64,000 bases of DNA, from the NCBI GenBank assembly GCA_029783825.1, contig JAREIK010009626.1:186001-250000 (forward strand), given 5' to 3'. This DNA is from Sapria himalayana. Lineage: Eukaryota > Streptophyta > Magnoliopsida > Malpighiales > Rafflesiaceae. The translations under genes were made by a program, and so were the position numbers. This document shows, piece after piece, positions 49,869-60,407 of this stretch. The stretch's first letter is position 1. The number at the start of each line of letters is the position of its first letter. The notes beneath the pieces were generated by a model. The model was not told the DNA's origin, did not search any database, and worked only from the letters and a program-made list of their open reading frames with translations.

Positions 49869-50358
49869 GAGCGTGTGATTGAGAGGTTCAAGAAGGAAGC
49901 AGCAAAGATGAACAAAAGTCATTCAAATATGCTTGGGTTCTCGACAAGCTCAAGGCTGAGCATGAGCATGAAATCACAATTGATATTGCTCTATGGAAGT
50001 TCGAGACCACGAAGCCCTACTGCACTGTTATTAATGCTCCTGGTCACCATGACTTCATTAAGAACATGATTACCGGAACATCACAAGTCGACTATGCCAT
50101 CCTCATCATAGATTCTACCACTGGTAGCTTCGAGGCTGGAATCTCAAAGGATGGTCAGACTAGAGAACATGCTCTTCTGGCATTCACCCTCGGCATCAAG
50201 CAGATGATCTGTTGCTGCAACAATGTACACTAGTGTTGATTCAGCTTTGAGTTTTTTTTACGTCATATTCTATACTGGCATTGCGAATCTACTTGTGTGA
50301 GTCCAGATGGATGCGATCGTGCCCAAATTTCAAGAGCATGATATATCTGACCGATGGA
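49869..50358 (+). pseudogene. Elongation factor 1-alpha gene fragment, captured in element D
   Basis: EF1-alpha is the GTPase that brings aminoacyl-tRNA to the ribosome. This fragment covers part of the N-terminal GTP-binding domain. It starts '[15 protein letters not shown]', has a 1-bp deletion right after, then continues with '[20 protein letters not shown]', '[20 protein letters not shown]' (the switch region, normally DAPGHRDF) and '[20 protein letters not shown]'. At 50225-50306 an 82-bp stretch with GT...AG ends interrupts it, after which 'MDAIVPKF' resumes the family sequence. The start, the P-loop and everything after this point are missing. The apparent intron argues for DNA-level capture and not a processed retrocopy. 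It is antisense to element D. Non-functional. Confidence 0.9.
50225..50306 (+). other. Apparent intron in the EF1-alpha fragment
   Basis: An 82-bp stretch beginning 'gtacactag' and ending 'gagtccag', T-rich in its middle, exactly between family sequence ending 'KQMICCCN' and resuming 'MDA'. The position and the GT...AG ends fit a spliceosomal intron. Confidence 0.6.
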
Positions 50359-50364
50359 CAATAT

Positions 50365-51090
50365 GAGGCTATGTGATTACATATTGTTGATATTATATCT
50401 TTTGTCATTTTAATTCAAGTTACTGCAACAAATTAGTATTATCCCATTTATAGTTATAGGTTATTATACATATAGTATATATAGTTAGAAATAGTTAAAA
50501 TATAGTTATATATATATTCATACATGTAGTTATATGTAGTTATACATAAATATATACAAAGTTATAAACAAATATATAGATTTACATATATGTATACATA
50601 TATGTATACATAATTACAAATATAGTTATATTAAATTATATAAAGTTTTATATAGTTATACAAATATTTATATATAGTTATACACATATAGTTAAACATA
50701 ATATTGTATGTTGTTATACATGTAATTATAAATATTTTTACATGTGGTTATATATATAGTTACACATATAGTTATTCTTATATTTATACATGTAGGTATA
50801 TATATTTGTTCACTTAATTTTATATATTTATATAGGTATAGATATAGTAAAATACATTTTTATATACAAGTATATAAAATGTATATTAAATATATGTTGT
50901 AGATTATATTTTTAAATATAGTAATGTAAAAAGTTTTTATAGTTATACATATAGTAAGATATAATTTTTTATAGTTATTTGTTATTATACATATAATATA
51001 TATAGTGATAAAAAGTTATATATAGTTAAACATATAGTTATATTTAGATATATAATACAAGTAGTTATAAGTAGTTATACATAATAATAT
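50365..51090 (-). repeat. AT minisatellite block shared with element C
   Basis: The first 80 bp (50365-50450, with 'atattgttgatattatatct' and 'aacaaattagtattatccca') are the reverse complement of C at about 19905-19990. The TATAACTATATG-type minisatellite follows to about 51090, with units such as 'tatagttatacatatagtta'. It is about one third the length of the block in C. Confidence 0.85.
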
Positions 51091-52265
51091 GAGCTGAGTA
51101 GAACCCATTTTTGATTCATTACAAAGAATAACTAAATCAGCCGACATGATAAAGTCTCATCTGAGAAAAATTATAGATGTATAAATTTAATATATACCAT
51201 TATGTTTTGGTTATCATGCTTCTTAACCCTCATTTTCTCTTCATATCAAGACTCATATTTTCTATTCAGTGGAACAATCACATTAGACTTATCATCATAG
51301 CAAAATATGTTATAAAAAGTAATTTATACGGATATGCATGGAATGACTCCTAAATTATAGGAAAATACATGGATGCACTTTAAAGAGAAATGTAGAGAGT
51401 TATTCAATATTTATATGTTCACATTTTCATTTCAAGGTATTATTTTATCTTATTTAATTATAATATATCATTTGGTATATAAAGATAGTCCATAATATCA
51501 TCATTACCTCCACTTGGCTTGAATTAATTATATAAATTTTATTGTTAATTCAATTTTATTGTGAACATGATATTATGTTAAAATATGCTAAAGAACATCA
51601 TCATTTATAATCCTAACAAATGTCAATTTTAATCCTCAAAATTATTGTATTTCATCTACTCCTTTACAAATTAGAGCAATTAGAGCTATATTATATACAT
51701 GATTAAACCATATTAATCATTTCAATTATTATTTTGAATACACATGCATATTAGTCTTTATTTTGAACAAATTATAAGTGATCATATTCTTAACCAATTT
51801 CATGATGGAAATCAGCAATTACAAAAAAGAAACAAGACTATAATATCACATTGGGATAGAGAATTTACATAAACATATAGTTTAGTAGCAGATTTAACAG
51901 ATGAAGGGTTTTAGATTACTACAAACCTTGAAAATTTCAATTTTCGGACAAACCATGCTAAATTCTACTTCACTGAAAACTATATGTCATGATTTTGTAA
52001 ACCTTAATGTCATAATATTATAAGCTATTGTAGTGTACTCTAATGTGAGTTTCGTTTTATTTTATAATAATCTAGAACACATCATACTAAAGAAAAATAT
52101 TACACATTCGCATCATAAAAACCTGCAATAAGATATTTAGGAAAACCTTAAAGAACATAAAGGGACAAGACATTCCATTCTTTGACAACATGAAAACCCA
52201 CATTTTAGGTTTCATTTAGCTGAGTAAGGGTAGAAAGCATTACATCAAATCAAACACTTATTCAT
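51091..52265 (-). other. Element D, non-coding stretch between minisatellite and leader
   Basis: About 1.2 kb of AT-rich DNA with no recognised gene. C has only about 200 bp between the corresponding landmarks, so this part is longer in D or was lost in C. Confidence 0.45.
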
Positions 52266-52440
52266 TAAGATAAGCGATGAAGAGTAAGGGTAGAAAGCAT
52301 ACCTAAAATTGATAAGAAACTCATTGCTATGTTTGAACAAAATCACTTACTCCACAGTTAGGTTTCGTTTTGAATAAATCGGAGTCGAGAGGGAGAGGAC
52401 GATGAAAAAAGTTAGAGACTTAGAGTTGTCTCTAACTAAT
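52266..52440 (-). promoter_or_regulatory. Conserved transcribed leader / first-exon region of element D
   Basis: Reverse complement of C 17561-17720. Shared blocks on the complement are 'agacaactctaagtctctaa', 'acgaaacctaac', 'gagtttcttatcaattttag' with 'gtatgc' (donor-like) and 'actcttcatcgcttatctta'. Survival in a copy without transposase suggests the promoter-proximal part was kept. Confidence 0.5.
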
Positions 52441-53735
52441 AAGTTTATTATGTTTTATTAGGTTTTAAAATTCCAGTAGTGTTTTAATTTTTAATTATCA
52501 AAACATTTAATATACAATAAATATATATAAAACATAAAGACTCATCTTTTTTTACTTAATAAATTATTTTCAACAAGTTAATGTGCATGTAGCAAGACAC
52601 ACATGAAAAATAAACACCTTTCAATTTTTAATTATCAAATTAATTAAACAATAAATATATAAACAATTTCAAAATATAGATATTTGGCCTTCCAAATAGA
52701 AAAAAAAATCAAATGGCTACAAAATTTATAAACTTAATATAGCAAGACAAATATGAAAAGATTATTGGTCTTCAAGCCACTTTCCTAAGAATTATAAATA
52801 CTCATTCTGTTAAAAAATATATAAATATATATATTTAAGTTTATAAATGTTGATGAATTTATATTAATTTTTATGAAGATAATATGAAATAATTTTAAAG
52901 GCATAAAATTTCATATTATTTGATATAATTTATAATTTATAAAATTCTAAAAATTACATAAAGTGAGATGATTATTATGAAAATTTTATATTTATTAAAT
53001 TTAAAAAAGATAGAATATTAAAAGCTAATAGTTTACTCGTACTCAATTATTTAATTCTTATAAATTTCAGTATGGGCAAACATCTTTGTATTTAACTTTA
53101 AATATCAATTTATTTTCATTTAAATTTTATGAAAATTTTGAATTTCTTTTTATAATTCAAAATTTTAAAAGTTTTTAGTACTTATTTTTTTAAAGTTTCC
53201 TTAATCATAAAACTATTTTTTATACTAACAATAATATTAATATTTACTAGTTTTTTTGTCAATTCAGATATTTTTGTAAATATATTTTATTTTATGATAT
53301 AATTAATTATTTTATCTTTTTATTAGTAAAAATTTTATTGTATATTCATTTATTTTTTAAGATATCTTAAAAATTATTATAATTATAGAATTAATTATTT
53401 ATTGTTTTTTAATACAAAATTTAAATTTATTAATTAAAAAATCTAGAAAAATATTTTGTCAAATTTTTATAAATTTTATAATCATAAAAATAGTTATTGT
53501 AGTCTTTATTAATATAATTTTTTTCTTTGTATTTATATAATTTTTAAATTATTTAATTATAATAACTTATTTTTATAATTATACGAGGAGAATGTATTTT
53601 TTAAGGATTGCTCATTTATCGACCATGGCATACATACCTTTAATAAACAAAATTATATAAAATATTAAAACAAATAATATATTTAAAAAAAAATAAATCA
53701 TTAAAGATGAGCGAAGAAAATTATCTATATCCCAA
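52441..53735 (-). other. AT-rich leader region of element D
   Basis: Counterpart of C 16261-17560 in inverted orientation. No coding potential. Confidence 0.65.
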
Positions 53736-54121
53736 ATAGCTAGTGAAAAATCCATAGCTAAATGCATATATTTTGTGAAAGAATAAAATTTAATGAATAT
53801 TTGTTTGCAATTAAATATATAATAGTAAAAAAAATCTATATATTAATTTTGCAACAGATCTTATCTCGTTCTAATTAGCTAGGGAAAATGTGTCGCTAAA
53901 TCCATTACTAAAATTCATGCTTTTCTTTGCATAAAAAATTGTGACAATATTAGTGATGAAAAATTTTCAATCAACATTCCGTCGCTAATCCGTTGCAAAT
54001 TTTTATTTCAATATAAAATCAAAAATTCCTTATTAATCCCTCACTAATTAGCTAGGGATTTTTCCCTAACTAAATTTTCCTAGCTAAATTTCTCTAGCAA
54101 AACAGACATTTTCTTGTCGTG
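53736..54121 (-). repeat. 5' terminal and subterminal repeats of element D
   Basis: 'tagctagtgaaaaatcca', 'ttagctagggaaaatgtgtc', 'ttagctagggatttttccct' and 'tttcctagctaaatttctct' lie before the terminus. They mirror the 5' end of C, including the degenerate 'gtcgctaatccgttgc' units. Confidence 0.85.
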
Positions 54122-54124
54122 TTT
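54122..54124. repeat. Target site duplication (TTT) of element D, right copy
   Basis: Directly follows the mutated terminus ending at 54121 and matches 43247-43249. Confidence 0.6.
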
Positions 54125-57100
54125 TATATTAGAGTTCTAATGAGATCACGTGTATTATTATTGATATAATTGCATCCCTTTATGTGATTTGGTGTATTAT
54201 TTTAATGCAAACAACTTTTTACTTATCTTTTTTAATGTGATTTGGTTTACTATTATTAAAATTATTGTTTCAAATAATAAATAACATATATTTTCCTTTT
54301 AAAATATTTGAATACAATATGAGTTTTTGCTATGGTGATCCAATATCTTAGTACTATTCTCAATCAAACTTATTTAAGTTCAAAGTTCTAATGAGATTTA
54401 ATTTAGTAGTGTTGGTATGATTGCATCCCCTTAAAAATTTTGGTGTATTATTTTTATCCAAAATATATTTAACTTATCACTTTTAATGAAATTCGGTGTA
54501 CAACTAATTATACTATAATTTTAGATAATTAATAGTAAATTTTATCATTTAAAATTTTTGAATTCAACAAGAAAACTTCGAAGGTGATTCATCATCTTAT
54601 TACTATTCCCACCTAATCATATTAAATTTTAAAGTTCTAATGAGATCTAATGTATTAGTGTTGGTATGGTCAAATATCCTAATATTATCTAGTATACTAT
54701 TTTCATCAAATTACTTTAACTTATCACTTTTAATAAAATTCAGAGTACTAGTATTTATTTTATTATTTTAGATAATTAATAGCAATTTTAATTATTTATA
54801 ATATTTGAATGCAACGTGAGAACATCCAAAATGATTTTTTATCTTATTTTTTTTTTCGTCCAAATATATTTAACTTTAGTGTTCTAATAAGATCTAGTGT
54901 ATTAGTTTTGGTAAGTTCACACTTCCTAAAGAGATCTAGTGTACTATTTTTTGCCAAAACACTTTTACCTTATCACTTTTAATGAAATTTGGCTTACTAA
55001 TATTTATATTATCATTTTAGACAATTAATAACAAATTTTATCATTTAAAATATTTGAATACAATAAAAGAACTTCAAAGGTGATCCATCATTTTAGTACT
55101 ATTCCGACCCAAATACATTTAACTTCAGAATTATAATGCAATCTAGTATATTAGTTTTGGTATGGGTGCATCATCTAATGAGATCTAGTATACTATTTTC
55201 ATACAAAATATTTTAAACTTATCACTTTCAATGAAATTTGGTATACTAGTATTTATATTATTAATTCAAATAATTAATAACAAATTTAACTTTAGAGTTG
55301 TCATCAAATCTAGTATATTAATATTGGTATAGTTGCATCCCGAAATGAGATCTGCACAACTATTTTTTTTCCAAAACACTTTTAACTTATCACTATTAAT
55401 GAAATTAGGTGTACTAGTATTTATATTATTATTTTAGACAATTTATAGCAAATTTTATCGTATAAAATATTTGAATGCCACATTAATAATTCTGAGGTGA
55501 TCCATCATCTTAGTATTATTTTTGATCAAACATATTTAGCTTTAGCATTCTAATGATTTCTAGTTTATTAGTATTGATATGGTCACATCTTTTGATAAGA
55601 TTTGATTTATAATTCTTGTACAAAATACTTTTAACTTATCACTTTTAACAGAAATTCATTGTTCTAGTATTTATATTATCATTTCAAATAATAAAAAGAA
55701 AAAGTTTATCATTTTAGATAATAAAAAGGAAAAGTTTATTATTTTAGATATTTGAATGTAACATTAAAAATACCAAGGTGATTCATCGTCTTAGTACTAT
55801 TCTAACTCAATCATATTTAACTTCAAAATTATAAGGAGATCTAGTTTATTTGTATTAGTTTAGTCACATCACCTAATGATATCTTGTTTACTATTTTTAT
55901 CCAAAATACATCTTACATAACATTTTTAATGTTATTGTTTCAACAATTAATATAAAATTTAATCATATATAATATTTGAATGCAACATTTTAACTTATCA
56001 CTTTAACTTCAGAGTTCTAATTAGATCAAGGGTATTAGTTATGATGTGGTCGCATTCCCTAATGCCTTCTAGTGTAGTATTTTCATCCAAAATACTTGTA
56101 ACTTATCACTTTTAATAAAATTCGATGTAATAGTATTTATATTATCATTTCGGATAATTAATAACAAAATTTATCATTTAAAATATTTGAATGCAACACG
56201 AGAACTTACTAAGTGATTCATCATCTTAGTACTTTTCCCATCCAAATACATTTTACTTTCAGAGTTATAATAAGATCTAGTCTATTAGTTTTGGTATGAC
56301 TGCATTCCCTAAAGATATTTGGTGTATTATTTTATTCAAACCACTTTTAACTTATTAACATTAATAAAATTCAATGTACTAATTTTTATATTATAATTTT
56401 TGATAATTAATAGCAAATTTTATCATTTAAAATATTAAAATACAACATTAGAACTTTCAATGTAATCCATCATCTTAATATTATTGTTGCCTAAATATAT
56501 TTAATTTTAAAGTTTTAATGAGATCTAGTATATTAGTGTTTGAAAGATCGCATCCCCTAATTAAATCTAGTGTACTATTGTCAAATAAAAGACTTTTAAC
56601 TTATCACTTTTAATGAAATTCAGTGTACTAGTATTTATATAATTTTTTTAGATATTTAATGACAAATTTTATCATTTAAGATAATTGAATACAACACGAG
56701 AATTTCCAACGTGATCCACCATCTTAGCACTATTCATATCCAAATATATTTAACTTTTGAATTTTAATGAGATCCTTTGTATTACTGTTGGTGTGGTCGC
56801 ATCCCCAAATTAGATATGTATATTTTCATCTAAAACACTTTTAACTTTTAACTTTTGATGAAATTCAGTATACTAATATTTATATTATCATTTCAGATAA
56901 TTAATAGTAAATTTTATTATTCAAGATATTTGAATGCAGCATGAGAACTTCCAAGGTGATCTATTATTTTAGTATTATTCCCATCCAAATATATTTTACT
57001 TCATGCTTCTATTGATATCTAGTGTATTAGTGTTGGAATCATCACATCTCCTAACATATCCCTATTTTTCATCCAAAACACTATTAATTTATCACTTTTA

Positions 57101-57452
57101 ATAAAATTTGGGATACTAATATTTATATTAGTATTTGTATGGTTGCATCCCCTAATGAGATCTACTATATTATTTTTATCCAAAACACTTTTAACTTAAT
57201 CATTTTTATTGAAATTCACTTAACTAATATTAATAATATCATTTCAGATAATTAATAGCAAATTTTATCATTTAAACATTTTGAATGCGACACAAGAACT
57301 TCTAATGAGATCTAATGTATTAGTGTTGATATGGTCACGTCCCATAATGAGATTTGGTGTATTATTCTCATCTAAAATACTTTTAAATTATCACTTTTAA
57401 TGAAATTCAGTGTACTAGTATTCATATTATTATTTCACATAATTAATAAAAA
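54125..57452 (+). repeat. Satellite block S6 (~3.3 kb)
   Basis: About thirteen monomers, some shortened, in the standard orientation. A small local duplication of 'cattttagataataaaaag' occurs near 55690-55745. It ends near 57452 in 'cacataattaataaaaaact', where element B begins without a CACTA terminus. No genes. Confidence 0.9.
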
Positions 57453-58360
57453 ACTTTACCCCAATGGAATATTAAATATTAGAATTCATGTTACAACTTT
57501 TTTAATGGTTTTATTATCCCCAATTATAATAGAATCTCAAAATGTTTGTTTTATTAACCCCAAATAAATAAATACTTAACTTCATAAAAGATCATTATTT
57601 TCACACATCCGAAGAGTGAATCTATGACCTATACATATATTTATATTGTGATGTTTCATATATAAATTAAATTGAAAAAGAAAACTTAATAAAAATACAC
57701 AACTATTTACATCACAATATTACAATCCTATTAGCTTCAAACATCTTCTACATGCATACAATCTAGAAATTAAAAGGTATTATTTCTTGTAACAAATTAT
57801 TAAAAATAATTAATCCAAAGTCCAAACATTTGAGGGATAAACTATTTGGCTAAAGGTATCTCCTGATTATTTTAAAGTTTTTATGATCAGGTACACATAT
57901 CCCACACACTATATATCATTCTTCAAATATAGCATCATGTTGCATTTATGTGATTTTTGCTTTTATGTGATATTAATTTTTTTTAGTTTTTTGCTAAAAA
58001 AAATTTGTTTTATTCCTTTTGAAACTCATTATTATGTTTTGCTTGTATGTGATTTTTGATTAATATTTGCTATTTCATCCTTTATAGATAAATATGAAAT
58101 ATTTAGTTTTATATATATGAGAAAAATACTATTGAAGGCTATTAGTAAATATCTAAAAGATTAATGTAACTCCCATTATCTTATTTTTATGTAACCTTAT
58201 CTTTGAATGATGTAACTACAATATTTTTATGATATTTATGTAATGTCATAGATATGTTACTACAAACTTATTACAAATGAGTCATTATCTATGTTATTAT
58301 TATTCAATGTATGTTGGTATTATATGTTATAGGAATGAAAAATATTATAAGAACTGATCA
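57453..58360 (+). other. Non-coding 5' part of element B
   Basis: Matches A 1069-1980, including 'tagcttcaaacatcttctac' and 'tatagcatcatgtttca'-like stretches. AT-rich, without a gene. Confidence 0.65.
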
Positions 58361-59323
58361 TCAATGAATAAATTAACATTCATCCATTGAAGGTGGAGTT
58401 TTGACAAATGAATTTGTATAGGAGATTGAGGAGTTTGTTGGCTTTCCTGAAAAGCACCCTCAATTGTTGGATAGAATAAAAATAAGATGCCCATGAAATG
58501 ACTATAAAGTTAGAATCAGAGTTTCCAAGGTGTAGATACAGTGCAATTTCATCTTGCAAAAAATGAATTTATTGAGACTATTATGTTTGGTTTAAACATG
58601 AAGAAATAGTTATGCTACAAATAATAAAGTATTATATACATAGAAGTGTTGATTCAAAATGTGGTAATGAAATGTATTGATCCCAATGATACATGTGAAA
58701 TCACATTGAAGAATGTTATTGGTTATTCTTTCAATTTAGATGTTGCTGATAATATCCCAAAATCATCAACAAAAGAATTTTTTTAAATACATGTGAAGAA
58801 TGTATGGCCACTCAAAGATATCTGTGGTGGCCAAACTTTTGAATTTAAAAAAAAACATTATTTTTCAGAAGGGTATTTTGATGAAAAGTATGAGTTGATA
58901 TTTGAATTGTTATCAAAGAATACCTTTATATGAGATATCTTTTATAGTACAAAGAAGTTAAAGTAAGGCTTAGGTTTGTTAATGAAAAAAATATATTGTT
59001 GCATTAATGACTACATGATATATTAGAGTTAAGATAGTATAGAAATTGCATGTACTTTCTATAACTATCCTTGGTATAAAAAATATACTTAATATAAAAG
59101 ATAAAAAACAAAAATTCTTAAAAGAAGATGTATTACTTCCCATAGACTACTCATCTTCAAAGATTATTTACATCTAAAGCTACTACTAATGATATGAGTG
59201 GGCAAAAAGCATACTACAAAAGAATGCATGATTCGACATTACTTAGATTCTCCATTTTTGAAATATTTTGATGATATTCATCTATATTTTGTAGATGAAA
59301 GACAAAATGTTAGATTAGGGTTG

Positions 59324-59328
59324 TGCAT
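59324..59328. repeat. Target site duplication (TGCAT), left copy
   Basis: Identical to 60403-60407. The uninterrupted sequence would read GGGTTGTGCATAGATGG, in agreement with the conserved transposase text on both sides. Confidence 0.8.
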
Positions 59329-60402
59329 TGTTACACATGGTTGGCCTCACTAACCTTCAGTCCTTGGGTGGCCCCCATCCGAGTGTTAACTAATTTCCCA
59401 ATCTCTCATCCGTGCATACCAATATTGTTCACTTTTCCCCAAAGATGCACGGTTTTACACTTGGGTCAGGACTTAATTTCTACCTCCCAAGTCGCATCCC
59501 CTCTATTTGAACTCAAGTCTTTGAATTCCCACCATAGAATACCGATTGAGCTACCTGGCTCAATCAGTATTCTATGGTGGAAATTCAAGGACTTGAGTTC
59601 AAATTGATGGATCGCGATTTGGGATGCTATGTACCACATGGTTGGCTCCACTGACCTTCAGTCCTCGGGCAGCCCCACTGTAACACATAGTTGGTCCCAT
59701 CCAAGTGTTAACCAGTTGCCTGATCCCCCATCTAGGCATACCAATATTATTCGCTCTACCCCGAAGAAGCATGATTTTAAACTTGGGTTAGGACTTAAAT
59801 TTTGCCTCCCAAGTCACGTCCCCTCGATTTGAACTCAAGTCCTTGAATTCCCACCACAGAATAAAAATTGAGCTAGGTAGGTCAATTGGTATTTTGTGGT
59901 GGGAACTCAAGGACTTTAGTTCAAATTGATGGAATGTGACTTGATAGAATCTGTAATACATGATTGGCCCCACTGATCTTCGGTCCCTGGGTAGCCCTAA
60001 TCCAAGTGTTAACTAGTTGCCTAGTCCTCCATCCGAGCATATCAATATTGTTCACGTTGCCTCAAATGTACATGGTTTTACACTTGGGTCAGGACTTAAT
60101 TTCTCCCTTCCAAGTTACGTCCCCTCGATTTGAACTCAAGTTCTTGAATTCTAACCATAAAATACTGATTGACCTACCTAGCTCAATTTGTATTCAGTGG
60201 TGGGAATTCAAGGATTTGAATTCAAATCGAGGGAATGTGACTTGAAAGGAAAAATTAGTCCTGGCCCAAGTGTAAAGCCATGAACCTTTGAGGCAAAGCA
60301 GACAATATTGGTATGCCTAGATGGGAGAGCGGGCAACTGATTAAGACTCAGATGGGGGCCACCCCGGGGACCAAAGATCAATTGGGCCCTCCATTTGTTA
60401 CA
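59329..60402. mobile_element. Fold-back element: three tandem hairpin modules, TGCAT target duplication
   Basis: A 1,074-bp insertion in the tnp2 core of element B, flanked by TGCAT (59324-59328 and 60403-60407). Removing it and one TGCAT restores the transposase reading. The structure alternates forward (F) and reverse (R) arms of one ~220-bp sequence: F1 59329-59555, short R 59556-59620, F2 59621-59882, short R 59883-59950, F3 59951-60183, full R 60184-60402. Landmarks are 'cataccaatattgtt', 'acacttgggtcaggactta' and 'gattgagctacctggct'. The ends read TGTTACAC and GTTACA. It is less AT-rich than all around it. No transposase is encoded. The class is uncertain: non-autonomous DNA fold-back is most likely. 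Confidence 0.85.
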
Positions 60403-60407
60403 TGCAT
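60403..60407. repeat. Target site duplication (TGCAT), right copy
   Basis: Right partner of 59324-59328, directly after the fold-back element. Confidence 0.8.

Larger units (their letters stand above)
43250..54121 (-). mobile_element. CACTA element D, family 2, gene-capturing, inverted
   Basis: A 10.9-kb element in the opposite orientation to C. The 3' end is at 43250: 'CAATACACGAAAAATCC' is a mutated form of C's 'CACTACAAGAATAATTCC'. The 5' end is 'cattttcttgtcgtg', finishing at 54121, i.e. CACGACAAGAAAATG on the complement, with T changed to G in CACTA. TTT flanks both sides (43247-43249, 54122-54124). Shared with C are subterminal 'TTAGCTAGGGA' repeats, the AT-rich leader, the conserved first-exon region, the minisatellite and a 3' exon. 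The transposase genes are absent. Instead, about 44250-50360 holds sequence not found in C, including an EF1-alpha gene fragment. This is the layout of a Pack-CACTA-like non-autonomous element. Confidence 0.85.

Noticed and set aside
59329..60402. Solo LTR or miniature LTR retrotransposon, suggested by TG...CA ends and a 5-bp duplication
   Set aside because: The termini are inverted, not direct, repeats, and the inside alternates forward and reverse arms. No primer-binding site or polypurine tract was seen.
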